Position numbers and translations under genes: made by a program
Shown: in pieces, positions 1 to 8,852 of the stretch
Layout of the letters: each line of letters opens with the position of its first letter
Numbering within the stretch: position 1 is the stretch's first letter
NCBI GenBank assembly: GCA_023423655.1
Contig: JAFAFE010000005.1
Coordinates: 558,001-622,000, forward strand
DNA: 64,000 nt
From: Pseudomonadota bacterium
Lineage (GTDB): Bacteria; Pseudomonadota; Alphaproteobacteria; Sphingomonadales; Sphingomonadaceae
Direction: 5' to 3'
The notes under the pieces: model-generated
Database searches by the model: none
What the model was told of the DNA's origin: nothing
Seen by the model: only the letters and a program-made list of their open reading frames with translations

Positions 1-167
1 ATTTGTGCATCGCGCGCCATATTTTTATATTTTTCAAGGAGTTGCGCTGCATTACCGCGTGCGCGGCTGTCGATACGATTGGCGCTGTCGCCGCCACCCC
101 GGTTATTATTCTGGCGTGGCGAATTGTTGCGACCGCGACGGCGGTTGCCTTGACGGTTATTGATCAC
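1..167 (-). CDS. DUF4167 domain protein, N-terminal part (runs off the left edge)
   Basis: Only the first 55 codons are in the window. The reading frame opens with GTG at 167; an in-frame TGA lies about 55 bases upstream and there is no ATG between. The product starts with an Arg/Asn-rich stretch (VINNRQGNRRRGRNN), then the conserved block SRARGNAAQLLEKYKNMARDA, which is the hallmark of the DUF4167 family found next to prfA-prmC in many alphaproteobacteria. The function is unknown; the basic, Gly/Asn-rich N-terminus suggests nucleic-acid binding, which is inference. It lies downstream of prmC on the same strand. Confidence 0.8.
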   Translation of the reverse strand, partial: MINNRQGNRRRGRNNSPRQNNNRGGGDSANRIDSRARGNAAQLLEKYKNMARDAQ

Positions 168-499
168 CGAGCTTCTATCCCTATTGTCAAAAAAGCGTTC
201 AAACCGAAATCATACTTTCCTTATCCGTCCCCCCGGACCGCATGACTTCATGCCAATCCCCGGACGTTTCGGTGTGTGAAACACCCGTATCGGAAATCTT
301 GTGTCCGACGGATATTCCGGCCATCAGCCTTGATTTTATGGCACCGGGCTCTTGGGGGAGCCACGGGGCAATCCATCGATGCGCTGTGGGAGCTAAGGGA
401 GGGCGAAGGGGTCAAATCAAGACTACCGGCGCGTCCCTTGAACCAACGCCTTATCCAGTTTGCGTCCGAAAACAAGTAAAAAGCGACTAAAAGCGCGAT
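168..499. other. Intergenic stretch without a supported gene
   Basis: About 330 bases separate the stop of prmC from the GTG of the DUF4167 gene. Open frames here have no recognisable family and poor codon character. A short stem-loop (GGCTC at 347-351 with GAGCC at 358-362) is visible but has no T-tract. It probably carries the promoter or leader of the DUF4167 gene. Confidence 0.4.
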
Positions 500-1345
500 T
501 TACGCCTTTCTTTTTAGCAAAAGCGCACGATCACGCCCGCCCAGATCATGGAATAAAGTCACGTCAAATCCTTGCGATTCGGCAAGTTTTGTGACGCTCG
601 CTGCCTGCGTCCAGCCGATTTCGAAGATCGCAACGCCCTGCGGCGCGAGCAGATGGTCCAGCACCGGAAGCAACAGGCGATAATCGTCGAGTCCGTCGAT
701 TCCGGCAAACAGCGCCTCATGCGGTTCATAGTCCGCGACCTGCGGCATCAACTCTGCCGCAACCTCGATATAAGGCGGATTGCACAGGATGAGATCGAAC
801 GGCCCGCCAATGCCGAGCCACCAATTTTCTTCGGTCCAGTCGCGCCGGAACCACATGGTGCGCGGCTCCATGCCTAAGCTTTGAGCATTTTGTTCGGCCA
901 GTTCGCGCGCGAGCGCCGAGCGTTCGACCCCGACGCCGACCGCGCGCGGCCATTCGTCGAGGGCGGCAAGCAACAAGGTACCGGGGCCGCTCCCGATGTC
1001 GAGCATGATGGACGGGCCTTGCGGGCCGAAATGGCCGACCGCGGCTTCGATCAATGTTTCGGAATCGGCGCGCGGGATGAGGACGCCGGGTTTGACCTTA
1101 AGGTCAATCGTCCAGAAAGGCTGATGGCCCAGAATATACGCCACCGGTTCATACAGCGCGCGCCGTTCGACCATCGGCCAAAAATCTTGCGGTTCGGTAA
1201 GATCACGGCTTTTGAGGAGATAGTCGCTGCGGGTGAGGCCAAGCGCATGGGCCATCAATAATTCGGCATCCAGTTCGGGCGTGTAGCTGATCGGCTCCAG
1301 TCGCTCGGTTGCCGCGCGGACGGCCTCGCGCGCGGTGCGGGTCAT
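500..1345 (-). CDS. prmC: Peptide chain release factor N(5)-glutamine methyltransferase
   Basis: This enzyme methylates the glutamine of the GGQ motif in release factors, using S-adenosylmethionine in the cytoplasm. The 281-residue protein has the family's usual length. It shows the SAM-binding glycine loop DIGSGPG (residues 116-122) and the catalytic NPPY signature at residues 189-192, followed by IE as in the family. It lies directly downstream of prfA, whose product is its substrate, on the same strand. The two are separated by a repeat-filled gap of about 170 bases, so a shared transcript is likely but not certain. Confidence 0.96.
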   Translation of the reverse strand: MTRTAREAVRAATERLEPISYTPELDAELLMAHALGLTRSDYLLKSRDLTEPQDFWPMVERRALYEPVAYILGHQPFWTIDLKVKPGVLIPRADSETLIEAAVGHFGPQGPSIMLDIGSGPGTLLLAALDEWPRAVGVGVERSALARELAEQNAQSLGMEPRTMWFRRDWTEENWWLGIGGPFDLILCNPPYIEVAAELMPQVADYEPHEALFAGIDGLDDYRLLLPVLDHLLAPQGVAIFEIGWTQAASVTKLAESQGFDVTLFHDLGGRDRALLLKRKA

Positions 1346-1380
1346 GAATAAACTCCCACCTCATACTCCCACCCCCGTTT

Positions 1381-1484
1381 GTCTCGAGCGTAGTCGAGAG
1401 ACGGATAGCATTGCGCTCGCGTGTCTCGAGCGTAGTCGAGAGACGGATAGCAAAGGGCTCGCATGTCTCGACTGCGCTCGACAC
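1381..1484. repeat. Three palindromic repeat units in tandem with a 42-bp period
   Basis: The unit begins GTCTCGAGCGTAGTCGAGAG and forms a stem (TCTCGA/TCGAGA). Copies start at 1381, 1423 and 1465. The first two are identical over 30 bases; the third carries the variant GTCTCGACTGCGCTCGACAC. The spacer between them is also related (GCTCGC). This is a dispersed intergenic palindrome of the sphingomonad type, here locally amplified between prfA and prmC. Confidence 0.85.
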
Positions 1485-1514
1485 GAACGGAGAGTTGGTG
1501 GTGCGAGGCCGCCC

Positions 1515-2591
1515 TCACCCTTCCAACCCGGCCAGGCGTTCGGCCTGATCCTGGAAGATCAGCGCATCGACCAACTCATCCAAATCCCCTTCCAAAATTT
1601 CCGGCAGGCGGTGGAGGGTGAGGTTGATGCGGTGGTCGGTCACGCGGCCTTGCGGGAAATTATAGGTGCGGATGCGCTCGGACCGGTCGCCCGAACCCAC
1701 CATCGACTTGCGCGCGCCCGCTTGTTCGGCATGGAGCCGTTCGCGTTCCATGTCATAAAGCCGCGTCGCCAGCACTTTCATCGCCTTGGCGCGGTTCTTG
1801 TGCTGCGAGCGTTCGTCCTGACATGTCACGACTAGGCCGGTCGGAATATGGGTGATGCGGATCGCGCTGTCGGTTGTGTTGACATGCTGCCCGCCTGCGC
1901 CCGACGAGCGGTAAATATCGACGCGCAGGTCGCTTTCGTTAATGGCGACATCCACCTCTTCGGCTTCAGGCAAGACCGCGACGGTCGCAGCGGACGTATG
2001 GATGCGCCCGCCGCTTTCGGTGACGGGGACGCGCTGGACGCGGTGGACGCCGCTTTCAAATTTCAACCGCGCGAATACGCCTGTGCCTTTGATCGAGGCG
2101 ACGACTTCTTTGTAGCCGCCGACATCGGCTTCATTGGCCGACATGATTTCAAGCTTCCACCCGCGCGAGGCCGCATATTTTTCATACATGCGGAGGAGAT
2201 CGCCGCCGAACAAAGCGGCCTCATCGCCGCCCGTCCCTGCACGGATTTCGAGCATGGCGGGGCGGTCGTCGGCAGCATCGCGGGGGAGAAGCGAGATAGC
2301 AAGGTCGCGTTCGGCTTGGGGGAGTCGGTCTTCAATTGCCGCAATTTCCTCCTTGCCCAACGCGACAAGGTCGGGGTCATCGCCGTCGGCTACCATCTCG
2401 TTCAAGGAGGCCAATTCCCCGCGCAAATTGCGCACGCCCGCCGCGGCTTTGGCCACCGGTTCTAGCTCGGCATAATCGCGCGAGGCCTTGACAAAGGCGT
2501 CGCCGTCGAGCGTGCCGGAGGCCATTTTGGCTTCCAGTTCCTCAAAACGCGCGATGATGCCGAAGATGCGGTCTTCAGATATGCGGGTCAT
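1515..2591 (-). CDS. prfA: Peptide chain release factor 1
   Basis: RF1 recognises UAA and UAG stop codons on the ribosome and triggers release of the finished peptide. The 358-residue product is full length. It has the GGQ peptidyl-hydrolysis motif at residues 233-235 (context SSGAGGQHVN) and the codon-recognition tripeptide in RVPVT at about residues 189-191, which separates RF1 (PxT) from RF2 (SPF). It is followed on the same strand by prmC, the methyltransferase that acts on its GGQ glutamine. Start ATG at 2591. Confidence 0.97.
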   Translation of the reverse strand: MTRISEDRIFGIIARFEELEAKMASGTLDGDAFVKASRDYAELEPVAKAAAGVRNLRGELASLNEMVADGDDPDLVALGKEEIAAIEDRLPQAERDLAISLLPRDAADDRPAMLEIRAGTGGDEAALFGGDLLRMYEKYAASRGWKLEIMSANEADVGGYKEVVASIKGTGVFARLKFESGVHRVQRVPVTESGGRIHTSAATVAVLPEAEEVDVAINESDLRVDIYRSSGAGGQHVNTTDSAIRITHIPTGLVVTCQDERSQHKNRAKAMKVLATRLYDMERERLHAEQAGARKSMVGSGDRSERIRTYNFPQGRVTDHRINLTLHRLPEILEGDLDELVDALIFQDQAERLAGLEG

Positions 2592-2593
2592 AT

Positions 2594-2857
2594 CACTCCC
2601 TCCCGTTTACGGGAGGGGTTGGGGGAGGGTCTGTCCGCAAACGCAGCGCTGGGCGGACAAACCCCACCCCACTACGACTAAGAATTTTCACTATGTTCAA
2701 ATTCCTAAGTCTCCGTTGCCCCTCCCCTAAAGAGGAGGGGCTTGAAGCGGCAGCCCCACACATCTTCGTCACCCCCGCGAAGGCGGGGGTCCATCTCCGG
2801 ACCGTAAGGTTTACCGAAGGGGCATCAGATGGATTCCCGCTTTCGCGGGAATGACGA
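2594..2857. repeat. Composite of palindromic intergenic repeats
   Basis: The gap between hisS and prfA is almost wholly repeats. One part holds CCTCCC/GGGAGG palindromes (2597-2745). The other is a large inverted pair: 2766-2795 (TCGTCACCCCCGCGAAGG...) and 2828-2857 (...TTTCGCGGGAATGACGA). Each arm is itself a palindrome with a CCCGCGAA-type core. This is the dispersed REP-like element of sphingomonads arranged as a head-to-head pair. Confidence 0.85.
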
Positions 2858-2873
2858 GGAAAAACACACCCTA

Positions 2874-4070
2874 TCATCCGCGCGCATTATCCCGCTCGCG
2901 CACGACCAGTTCGCCATCGCGCATATCAAAGGCAATCAGCGAACGTGCGCCCAACTTCACCGCCTTATCAAACCGTTTCTTCGGCGAACCGCTCGCGACC
3001 ATATCGGCAGAGCGGCCAGAGCGGCGGATTTCGGCGAGTTTGGCTAGAGCAGGCGTAAGGGCTGCGTCATTTTCGACGACCACCATCACATCCAGCACCG
3101 GCACCTCCGGCGCATCAATCAGCATCGCCAGCCGCTCAATCCCGGCCGCCCAACCCACCGCAGGCGTTGCCGGACCACCCAGCGCCTCGATCAACCCGTC
3201 ATAGCGGCCGCCGCCCAGCACCGTGCCTTGGGCGCCCAATTGGGTGGTGATAAATTCAAACGCGGTGTGGCGGTAATAGTCCATGCCGCGAACCAGTCGC
3301 GGGTTGCGCGTCCAAGCGACCCCTGCCGCATCCAGCCCCGCCGTCACCGCATCAAAATAGGCGCGCGCCTCATCGGTCAAGAACGCATCAATGTCGGGCG
3401 CGGATTGCGCCACGGGAATGTCGCGCGGGTTTTTGCTGTCCAAAATGCGCAGCGGGTTGCGTGTCAGGCGATCAAGGCTTTCGTCCGAAAGCTGATCCTT
3501 ATGCGCTTCAAAATGCGCGACCAGCCCCGCGCGCCACGCTCCGCGGCTTTCGGCATCGCCGAGCGTATTAAGCTGCAACGTCACGCCATCATTGATACCC
3601 AATTCCTTGAGCAACTGGTCGGCCATGACAAGCAAATCCACGTCCGCCGCCGGTTCCGCCGCGCCGATGATTTCCGCGTCAATCTGGTGGAACTGGCGAT
3701 AGCGGCCCTTTTGCGGGCGCTCGTAACGGAATAGCGGCCCCCATGTAGAAAGCTTCAACGGCGCATATTGCTGCCAGCCATTGGTGATATAAGCGCGGCA
3801 TAATCCGGCGGTAAATTCGGGACGCAACGTCACCGATTCCCCGCCGCGATCTTCGAATGTGTACATTTCTTTGGACACAATATCGGTGGTTTCGCCCAGC
3901 GAGCGCGCGAACACGCCGGTCGGCTCGATCACCGGCATTTCGACGCCCTTGAAACCATAAAGCTTGCGCACGCGGTTGAAGGTTTCGACCACATGGGCAA
4001 AACGCTCTTGCGCGTCACCGAAAATATCTTGGGTGCCGCGAATGGGCTGGGGGGTTTGAATCTTGGCCAT
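2874..4070 (-). CDS. hisS: Histidine--tRNA ligase
   Basis: Class II aminoacyl-tRNA synthetase that charges tRNA-His. The 398-residue product opens with the family's PIRGTQDIFGD block, has the motif-2 region around FRYERPQKGRYRQFHQ (residues 113-128), the histidine-specific segment RGMDYYRHTAFEF, and the motif-3-like GGGRYDGLIEALGG. The anticodon-binding domain fills the C-terminal hundred residues. The start ATG at 4070 fits the family N-terminus. It lies upstream of prfA on the same strand, separated by the repeat composite. Confidence 0.96.
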   Translation of the reverse strand: MAKIQTPQPIRGTQDIFGDAQERFAHVVETFNRVRKLYGFKGVEMPVIEPTGVFARSLGETTDIVSKEMYTFEDRGGESVTLRPEFTAGLCRAYITNGWQQYAPLKLSTWGPLFRYERPQKGRYRQFHQIDAEIIGAAEPAADVDLLVMADQLLKELGINDGVTLQLNTLGDAESRGAWRAGLVAHFEAHKDQLSDESLDRLTRNPLRILDSKNPRDIPVAQSAPDIDAFLTDEARAYFDAVTAGLDAAGVAWTRNPRLVRGMDYYRHTAFEFITTQLGAQGTVLGGGRYDGLIEALGGPATPAVGWAAGIERLAMLIDAPEVPVLDVMVVVENDAALTPALAKLAEIRRSGRSADMVASGSPKKRFDKAVKLGARSLIAFDMRDGELVVRERDNARG

Positions 4071-4123
4071 AGGCGCTGCCCTCTAGTGTAATTCGCCCGA
4101 CATGGCTAGGGTGCCGCACAGTC

Positions 4124-4786
4124 ATGACAATATCCACAACCAGCGATAAAAAAATCGGCAATCGCATCGCGCCGCCGCGCTTTATCGCTTATGCCATCGG
4201 GCTGGCAGCCGCAGGCGGATATGCCGCTTTTGGCCCGCATAAGGGAATCGAGGATTTCCTTGTCGGCTTCGATATTGTCACCTTCCTGTTTTTGGCCTCG
4301 CTCATCCCGCTTTTCCAGACCGATAATCCGCAAGATATAGGCCGCCATGCGCGCGACAATGACGCCAACCGGATTGCATTGCTGGTCATCGCGATCGGCA
4401 TTTGCGCGGTGATATTGGGCGCGCTCACCGTGGTGGTGACAGGCGGGAGCGATTATTCCAAAATATTGGTAGTGGTGACGCTCGCTCTATGCTGGCTGTT
4501 CGCCAATAGCGTTTATGCGCTCCATTATGCCCATCTTTATTATTCGGTCGATGATAGGGACGGCTCGGCGGGCAAGTTTGCAGGGGGGCTGGCCATCCCC
4601 AGCACCAAAACGCCCGATTATCATGATTTCCTCCATTTTTCGCTGATTTTGGGGATGACTTTCCAGACCGCGGACATCAATATTACCGACAGCAAAATCC
4701 GCCGGGTCTCGACCTGGCACTGTCTCGAAGCCTTTGTGTTCAACATCGGCATCATCGCTTTTACCATCAATATGCTCGGCAATTAG
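4124..4786 (+). CDS. DUF1345 family inner membrane protein
   Basis: A 220-residue polytopic membrane protein with about six hydrophobic segments: residues 22-40, 44-65, 84-108, 114-135, a short one near 170, and a C-terminal one near 200. The conserved signatures ALHYAHLYY and PDYHDFLHFSLILGMTFQTAD identify the DUF1345 family. No biochemical function is established for this family. The M61 peptidase gene starts 22 bases downstream, so the two are probably cotranscribed. Confidence 0.85.
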   Translation: MTISTTSDKKIGNRIAPPRFIAYAIGLAAAGGYAAFGPHKGIEDFLVGFDIVTFLFLASLIPLFQTDNPQDIGRHARDNDANRIALLVIAIGICAVILGALTVVVTGGSDYSKILVVVTLALCWLFANSVYALHYAHLYYSVDDRDGSAGKFAGGLAIPSTKTPDYHDFLHFSLILGMTFQTADINITDSKIRRVSTWHCLEAFVFNIGIIAFTINMLGN

Positions 4787-4808
4787 ACCGGGGCCAACAG
4801 GAGAAACC

Positions 4809-6725
4809 ATGCGCATTTTCATCTTACCGCTTTTGCTCGCCACCACCGCCACGCCCATCATGGCGCAGGAAAATGCGGCTGATTTTGTCTACCCCGAAGC
4901 CACCGGGCATAATATTCCCGCGCCCAAGGACGTCGCCTATCCCGGTGTGATGAAGCTCAGTGTCGATGCGAGCGATACGACGCGCGGTATTTTTGTGGTC
5001 GACCAGTCGATCCCCGTCGCGTCCACCGGCAATGTAACCCTGCTCTTCCCCGCATGGCTCCCCGGCAATCATGCCCCGCGCGGGCAGATTGAAAAAATTG
5101 TCGATATCCGCTTTTCGGTCGATGGCAAGCCGGTCAACTGGACGCGCGACAGCCTTGATGTGTTCGCTTTCCATATTCCGGTGCCGGAAGGGGCAAAGAA
5201 TATCCGCGCGCAGTTCAAATTCGCGTCGGCCACCGTGTCCGATCAAGGGCGTATCGTGATGACGCCCGCGATGCTCAACCTGCAACCCAATAGCGTGTCG
5301 CTCTATCCGGCGGGCTATTATGTGCGCCAGATCCCGGTCGATATGTCGGTCACTTACCCCGCCGGATGGACGCAGGCCGGCGCGCTGCGCGTGTCGTCGC
5401 GCAAGGGCAACACTATCAATTACGAGCGCACCAATTATGAAACCTTGGTCGACTCGCCGATTTTTGCGGGCAAATATTACCGGCAGGACAAGCTTTCGCC
5501 GACCGTCACCGCCAACTGGTTTGCCGACGAGGCCAAAGACCTTGCGGCAAAGCCCGAACAGATTGCGATGCACAAAAAGCTGGTCGCCGAAGCCAAGGCC
5601 GCGTTCGGGATGGAGCATTTCGACCATTATGATTTCCTCACCGCACTCACCGACGAGATGGGCGGCATCGGGCTTGAACATCATCGTAGTTCGGAAAATG
5701 GGGTGAACCCCGGCTATTTCCTTGAATGGGATAAGGGGCCGGGCCGCCGCAACCTGTTGCCGCATGAATATACCCATAGCTGGGCGGGCAAATATCGCCG
5801 TCCGGCAGGGCTTGCGACGCCCGATTTCCGCACGCCGATGCAGAATAATCTGCTGTGGGCCTATGAAGGCATTGACCAGTTTTACGGCTATGTGCTGGGC
5901 GCGCGCTCCGGCCTGTTCAGCAAGCAACAGACGCTCGACGCGCTCGCCGCGATTGCCGCCAATCTTGCCGAGCGTAAGGGCCGCAACTGGCGCGCGCTGG
6001 AGGACACCACCCACGATCCCATCATCACCGCGCGCCGCCCCAAAGGCTGGGTGTCGATGCAGCGGTCGGAAGATTATTATAATGAAGGGCTGGTCGTCTG
6101 GCTCGAAGCCGACAGCATCATCCGCGCGCAGTCCAAGGGCAAAAAGTCGATCGACGATTTCGCCAAGATTTTCTACGGAGGCACCCCCGGTGATTATAAG
6201 GTCAAACCCTTTGTGTTCGGCGATATTGTGACCGCGCTTAACCAGACCGTGCCTTATGATTGGGCAAGCTTTCTCGACACGCGCATCAACAAGCCCGCGC
6301 CGACGCTGAACCTCAACGGCTTCACCAATAACGGCTATCGCCTCACTTATACCGACAAGCAGAATGACTATCTGAAGTCAGTCGAGGACAGCAATCTGGA
6401 CCTCAGCTATTCGCTCGGCATGACGGTCAATAAGGACGCCAAGGTGACCGCGGTGATGTGGGACAGCCCCGCGTTCCAGAATGGCATCACGGTCGGCACC
6501 AAAATCCTGTCTGTGAATGGCCGCGCCTATTCCAAGGATGCGCTTAAGGACGCGATCACCGCCGTCAAAGGCAGCAAAAACCCCATAAAATTCATCCTGC
6601 AAAAGGGCGATTATTATGAAAATTTGGACCTCGCTTATCAGGGCGGACTGCGCTATCCGGTGCTCGAAAAAATTGGAGGGGGCGAGAGCGGGCTTGACCG
6701 TCTCTTGAAGCCGCAAACGCCGTAA
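4809..6725 (+). CDS. M61 family metallopeptidase with C-terminal PDZ domain
   Basis: Secreted or periplasmic zinc aminopeptidase of the glycyl aminopeptidase family. ATG at 4809 is chosen because it follows an AGGAGAA Shine-Dalgarno and opens a signal peptide (MRIFILPLLLATTATPIMAQ) with an AQ cleavage site. The zinc motif is HEYTH at residues 319-323, preceded by GIGLEHHRSS as in the family. A PDZ-like domain (SLGMTVNKDAKVTAVMWDSPAFQNGI) occupies about residues 540-620. Length, 638 residues, is normal. It probably trims peptides in the periplasm. Confidence 0.93.
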   Translation: MRIFILPLLLATTATPIMAQENAADFVYPEATGHNIPAPKDVAYPGVMKLSVDASDTTRGIFVVDQSIPVASTGNVTLLFPAWLPGNHAPRGQIEKIVDIRFSVDGKPVNWTRDSLDVFAFHIPVPEGAKNIRAQFKFASATVSDQGRIVMTPAMLNLQPNSVSLYPAGYYVRQIPVDMSVTYPAGWTQAGALRVSSRKGNTINYERTNYETLVDSPIFAGKYYRQDKLSPTVTANWFADEAKDLAAKPEQIAMHKKLVAEAKAAFGMEHFDHYDFLTALTDEMGGIGLEHHRSSENGVNPGYFLEWDKGPGRRNLLPHEYTHSWAGKYRRPAGLATPDFRTPMQNNLLWAYEGIDQFYGYVLGARSGLFSKQQTLDALAAIAANLAERKGRNWRALEDTTHDPIITARRPKGWVSMQRSEDYYNEGLVVWLEADSIIRAQSKGKKSIDDFAKIFYGGTPGDYKVKPFVFGDIVTALNQTVPYDWASFLDTRINKPAPTLNLNGFTNNGYRLTYTDKQNDYLKSVEDSNLDLSYSLGMTVNKDAKVTAVMWDSPAFQNGITVGTKILSVNGRAYSKDALKDAITAVKGSKNPIKFILQKGDYYENLDLAYQGGLRYPVLEKIGGGESGLDRLLKPQTP

Positions 6726-6788
6726 ACATCCCGCGCAAAGAGGATGTAGCGACGCCCGTAAACCTATTAGGATAAAGAGACTTATCCC

Positions 6789-7346
6789 ATGAATATCGAC
6801 AAGATTCCGATCGGGGACAATGTTCCCGACAGCATCAATGTGATCATCGAAGTGCCGGTCGGCGGCGAGCCGGTCAAATATGAGTTCGACAAGGAATCGG
6901 GCGCGTTGTTCGTCGACCGCATCCTTCACACGCCGATGCGTTACCCCGCCAATTACGGCTTTATCCCGCACACGCTGTCGCCCGATGGCGACCCGCTGGA
7001 CGCGCTGGTCATCGCCCGCTCGCCCTTCGTGCCGGGTTCGGTGGTGCGCGCGCGCCCTATCGGCGTCCTCAACCTTGAAGACGAACATGGCGGCGATGAA
7101 AAGCTCATCTGCGTGCCGGTCGATTCGACCTTCCCTTATTATACCGACGTGGGTGAGCGGCAGGATCTGCCCTCGATCGTGCTCGCGCAGATCGAACATT
7201 TCTTCACCCATTATAAAGACCTTGAAAAAGAAAAATGGGTCCGCGTCGGCAAATGGGGCGACGCCGAAGACGCCAAACGCATCCTCTTCAAAGCGATTGA
7301 AGACGGCGCCAAGGCCAAGGCTGAAAAAGAAGCTGCTCAAGGCTAA
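6789..7346 (+). CDS. ppa: Inorganic pyrophosphatase (family I)
   Basis: Hydrolyses pyrophosphate to phosphate in the cytoplasm and so pulls biosynthetic reactions forward. The 185-residue product has the metal-binding signature DGDPLDALV starting at residue 66, with the catalytic aspartates at 66, 68 and 71, and the substrate-binding RYPANYGFIPHT block upstream. Length and C-terminal KWVRVGKWGDAEDAK are typical. It has its own downstream terminator and appears monocistronic. Confidence 0.97.
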   Translation: MNIDKIPIGDNVPDSINVIIEVPVGGEPVKYEFDKESGALFVDRILHTPMRYPANYGFIPHTLSPDGDPLDALVIARSPFVPGSVVRARPIGVLNLEDEHGGDEKLICVPVDSTFPYYTDVGERQDLPSIVLAQIEHFFTHYKDLEKEKWVRVGKWGDAEDAKRILFKAIEDGAKAKAEKEAAQG

Positions 7347-7377
7347 GTCCTAACACTAGACATCAAACACCAAACAT

Positions 7378-7411
7378 CAGGCCCTCATGAAAATGGAGGC
7401 CTGATTTTTTT
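7378..7411 (+). terminator. Rho-independent terminator of ppa
   Basis: A CAGGCCCTC / GGAGGCCTG stem with an 8-base loop is followed by an eight-T run, 31 bases after the ppa stop. Confidence 0.85.
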
Positions 7412-7743
7412 TGCCCGCGCGCTTCGCCTCCCCCCTTCCTACCACTCACGATGGGGAGCCTTTAATCCTTAAAGTCGCATAGAGTCGCACCATCGCGCGC
7501 ATATCTTTCCCCTCTTCCGTCCCGCCACGACATAGGCGCGCGCGCATCACGGCACCTTATCGAGCGTGTGCGGTCAGGGTTATAAATCCGGTATAGATAG
7601 GCAAGCGAAAGATGGGCCAGCGTCGCTGCGCCCGTGAGTCCCCGCGCAGATTCAGAATTGGGCGGTGTTACTATCGCGTAAAGCGGGTAGAGGCGCACCA
7701 AGCGGAAAGAGGCCCGGCCTCCAACCGTCACGCGCGCGAACCC
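7412..7743. other. Intergenic stretch without a supported gene
   Basis: About 330 bases between the ppa terminator and the convergent thioesterase stop. An 89-codon frame on the minus strand (7462-7731) has no family resemblance and no good ribosome binding site. I cannot support any gene or RNA here. Confidence 0.4.
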
Positions 7744-8163
7744 TCAATCCTTCGGCGTAAAATGTCCGACAATATCCTGTGCGATTTTGGTGGGGCGCAT
7801 GGTGGTGGCGCTGATGCAGCACCAGCTTGACTGGACTTCGGCCAGCACTTCTTCGCCGCGCTTGATGACGGTTTGATAGAAAGCGCGCGCGCCGTGGACT
7901 TTTTCCAAAATCACCGACGCGACCACCTGATCGTCGAGAAACGCGGGTTTGCGGTAGGTGATTTCATGCTTTAGCGCGACCCACAAATGTTCGGCCACCG
8001 CTTGCGGCGGGGCGATCGAGCGCCAGTGGGATAGCACCGCTTCCTGCACCCATTTGAGATAGTTCGCATTATTGACATGGCCCATAAAGTCGATGTCGTC
8101 GGGAACGACAGCGACGGGGAAGTCATGCGGGGTCGCAAAGGGGCTGGGCCGTGATTCGCTCAT
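7744..8163 (-). CDS. Acyl-CoA thioesterase of the hotdog (4HBT) superfamily
   Basis: Probable cytoplasmic thioesterase that hydrolyses acyl-CoA or a related thioester. From the ATG at 8163 it is 139 residues, the usual size of YbgC-type proteins. The motif DDIDFMGHVNNANYLKWVQ carries the conserved Asp, His and Asn of the hotdog active site, and ITYRKPAFLDDQV is the typical second strand. An upstream in-frame ATG at 8286 would add a basic tail unlike the family, so I reject it. The substrate cannot be read from sequence. Confidence 0.88.
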   Translation of the reverse strand: MSESRPSPFATPHDFPVAVVPDDIDFMGHVNNANYLKWVQEAVLSHWRSIAPPQAVAEHLWVALKHEITYRKPAFLDDQVVASVILEKVHGARAFYQTVIKRGEEVLAEVQSSWCCISATTMRPTKIAQDIVGHFTPKD

Positions 8164-8304
8164 AAAATTAACAATAATGTCAGCGCGTAAAAATTCAATG
8201 AAAAAGCGGGATTTTTGTGGTTGCCGCCGCAACTTTCTTCCCTGTTTGAAGCGCGGCCCGCCTGTCCAGACGAAGCTTTCACGCACCAGCTTTTCCTACG
8301 CCTC

Positions 8305-8763
8305 TCACCCGCGCCCACGATAATTGGCGACGCCTTGGTCGGGTAGCCACAAGCCTTTGGGCGGCTCTCCCGATTGCCAGAAGACATCGATGGGGATGCC
8401 GCCGCGCGGATACCAATAGCCGCCGATGCGCAGCCATAAGGGCTTCATTTCATCGAACAGGCGCTGGCCGATACCGACGGTGCAATCTTCGTGAAAGCCC
8501 GCATGGTTGCGGAACGCGCCCAGAAACAGCTTCAAGGATTTGGATTCAACGATGCTTTCGTCCGGCGCATAGTCGATGACCAGATGCGCAAAATCGGGCT
8601 GGCCGGTGACGGGGCAGAGCGAGGTAAATTCGGGCGCGGAAAAGCGCACGCAATAAAGCTGGCCCTTGCGCGGGTTGGGCACATAATCCAGCTCGGCCTC
8701 TTCAGGTGACGAGGGAAGCGCGCTGGTCTGGCCCAGATGTTTCGGGTTCATGGTTTCGGTCAT
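8305..8763 (-). CDS. queF: NADPH-dependent 7-cyano-7-deazaguanine reductase
   Basis: Reduces preQ0 to preQ1 in queuosine biosynthesis for tRNA modification. About 152 residues, the short unimodular QueF form. The catalytic cysteine lies in FTSLCPVTGQPDFA, the substrate-binding histidine region is FRNHAGFHEDC, and the NADPH-related ESKSLK precedes it, all in the order of the family. The start is taken at 8763; an ATG at 8751 and one at 8781 are also possible. No other queuosine gene is in the window. Confidence 0.95.
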   Translation of the reverse strand: MTETMNPKHLGQTSALPSSPEEAELDYVPNPRKGQLYCVRFSAPEFTSLCPVTGQPDFAHLVIDYAPDESIVESKSLKLFLGAFRNHAGFHEDCTVGIGQRLFDEMKPLWLRIGGYWYPRGGIPIDVFWQSGEPPKGLWLPDQGVANYRGRG

Positions 8764-8852
8764 GGTGCCCCATGTAGTCACACGGGACTTGTCTCACAAC
8801 CCGCCAATCGCCTAGCGTCGCGCCCGGACATAATGAAAGGGAGGAGTCGCTC

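Noticed and set aside
2766..2857. Insertion-sequence ends
   Set aside because: The inverted pair encloses only 30 bases and no transposase; it fits a dispersed palindromic element.
7462..7731. 89-codon minus-strand frame
   Set aside because: No family, no convincing ribosome site, unusual composition compared with neighbours.
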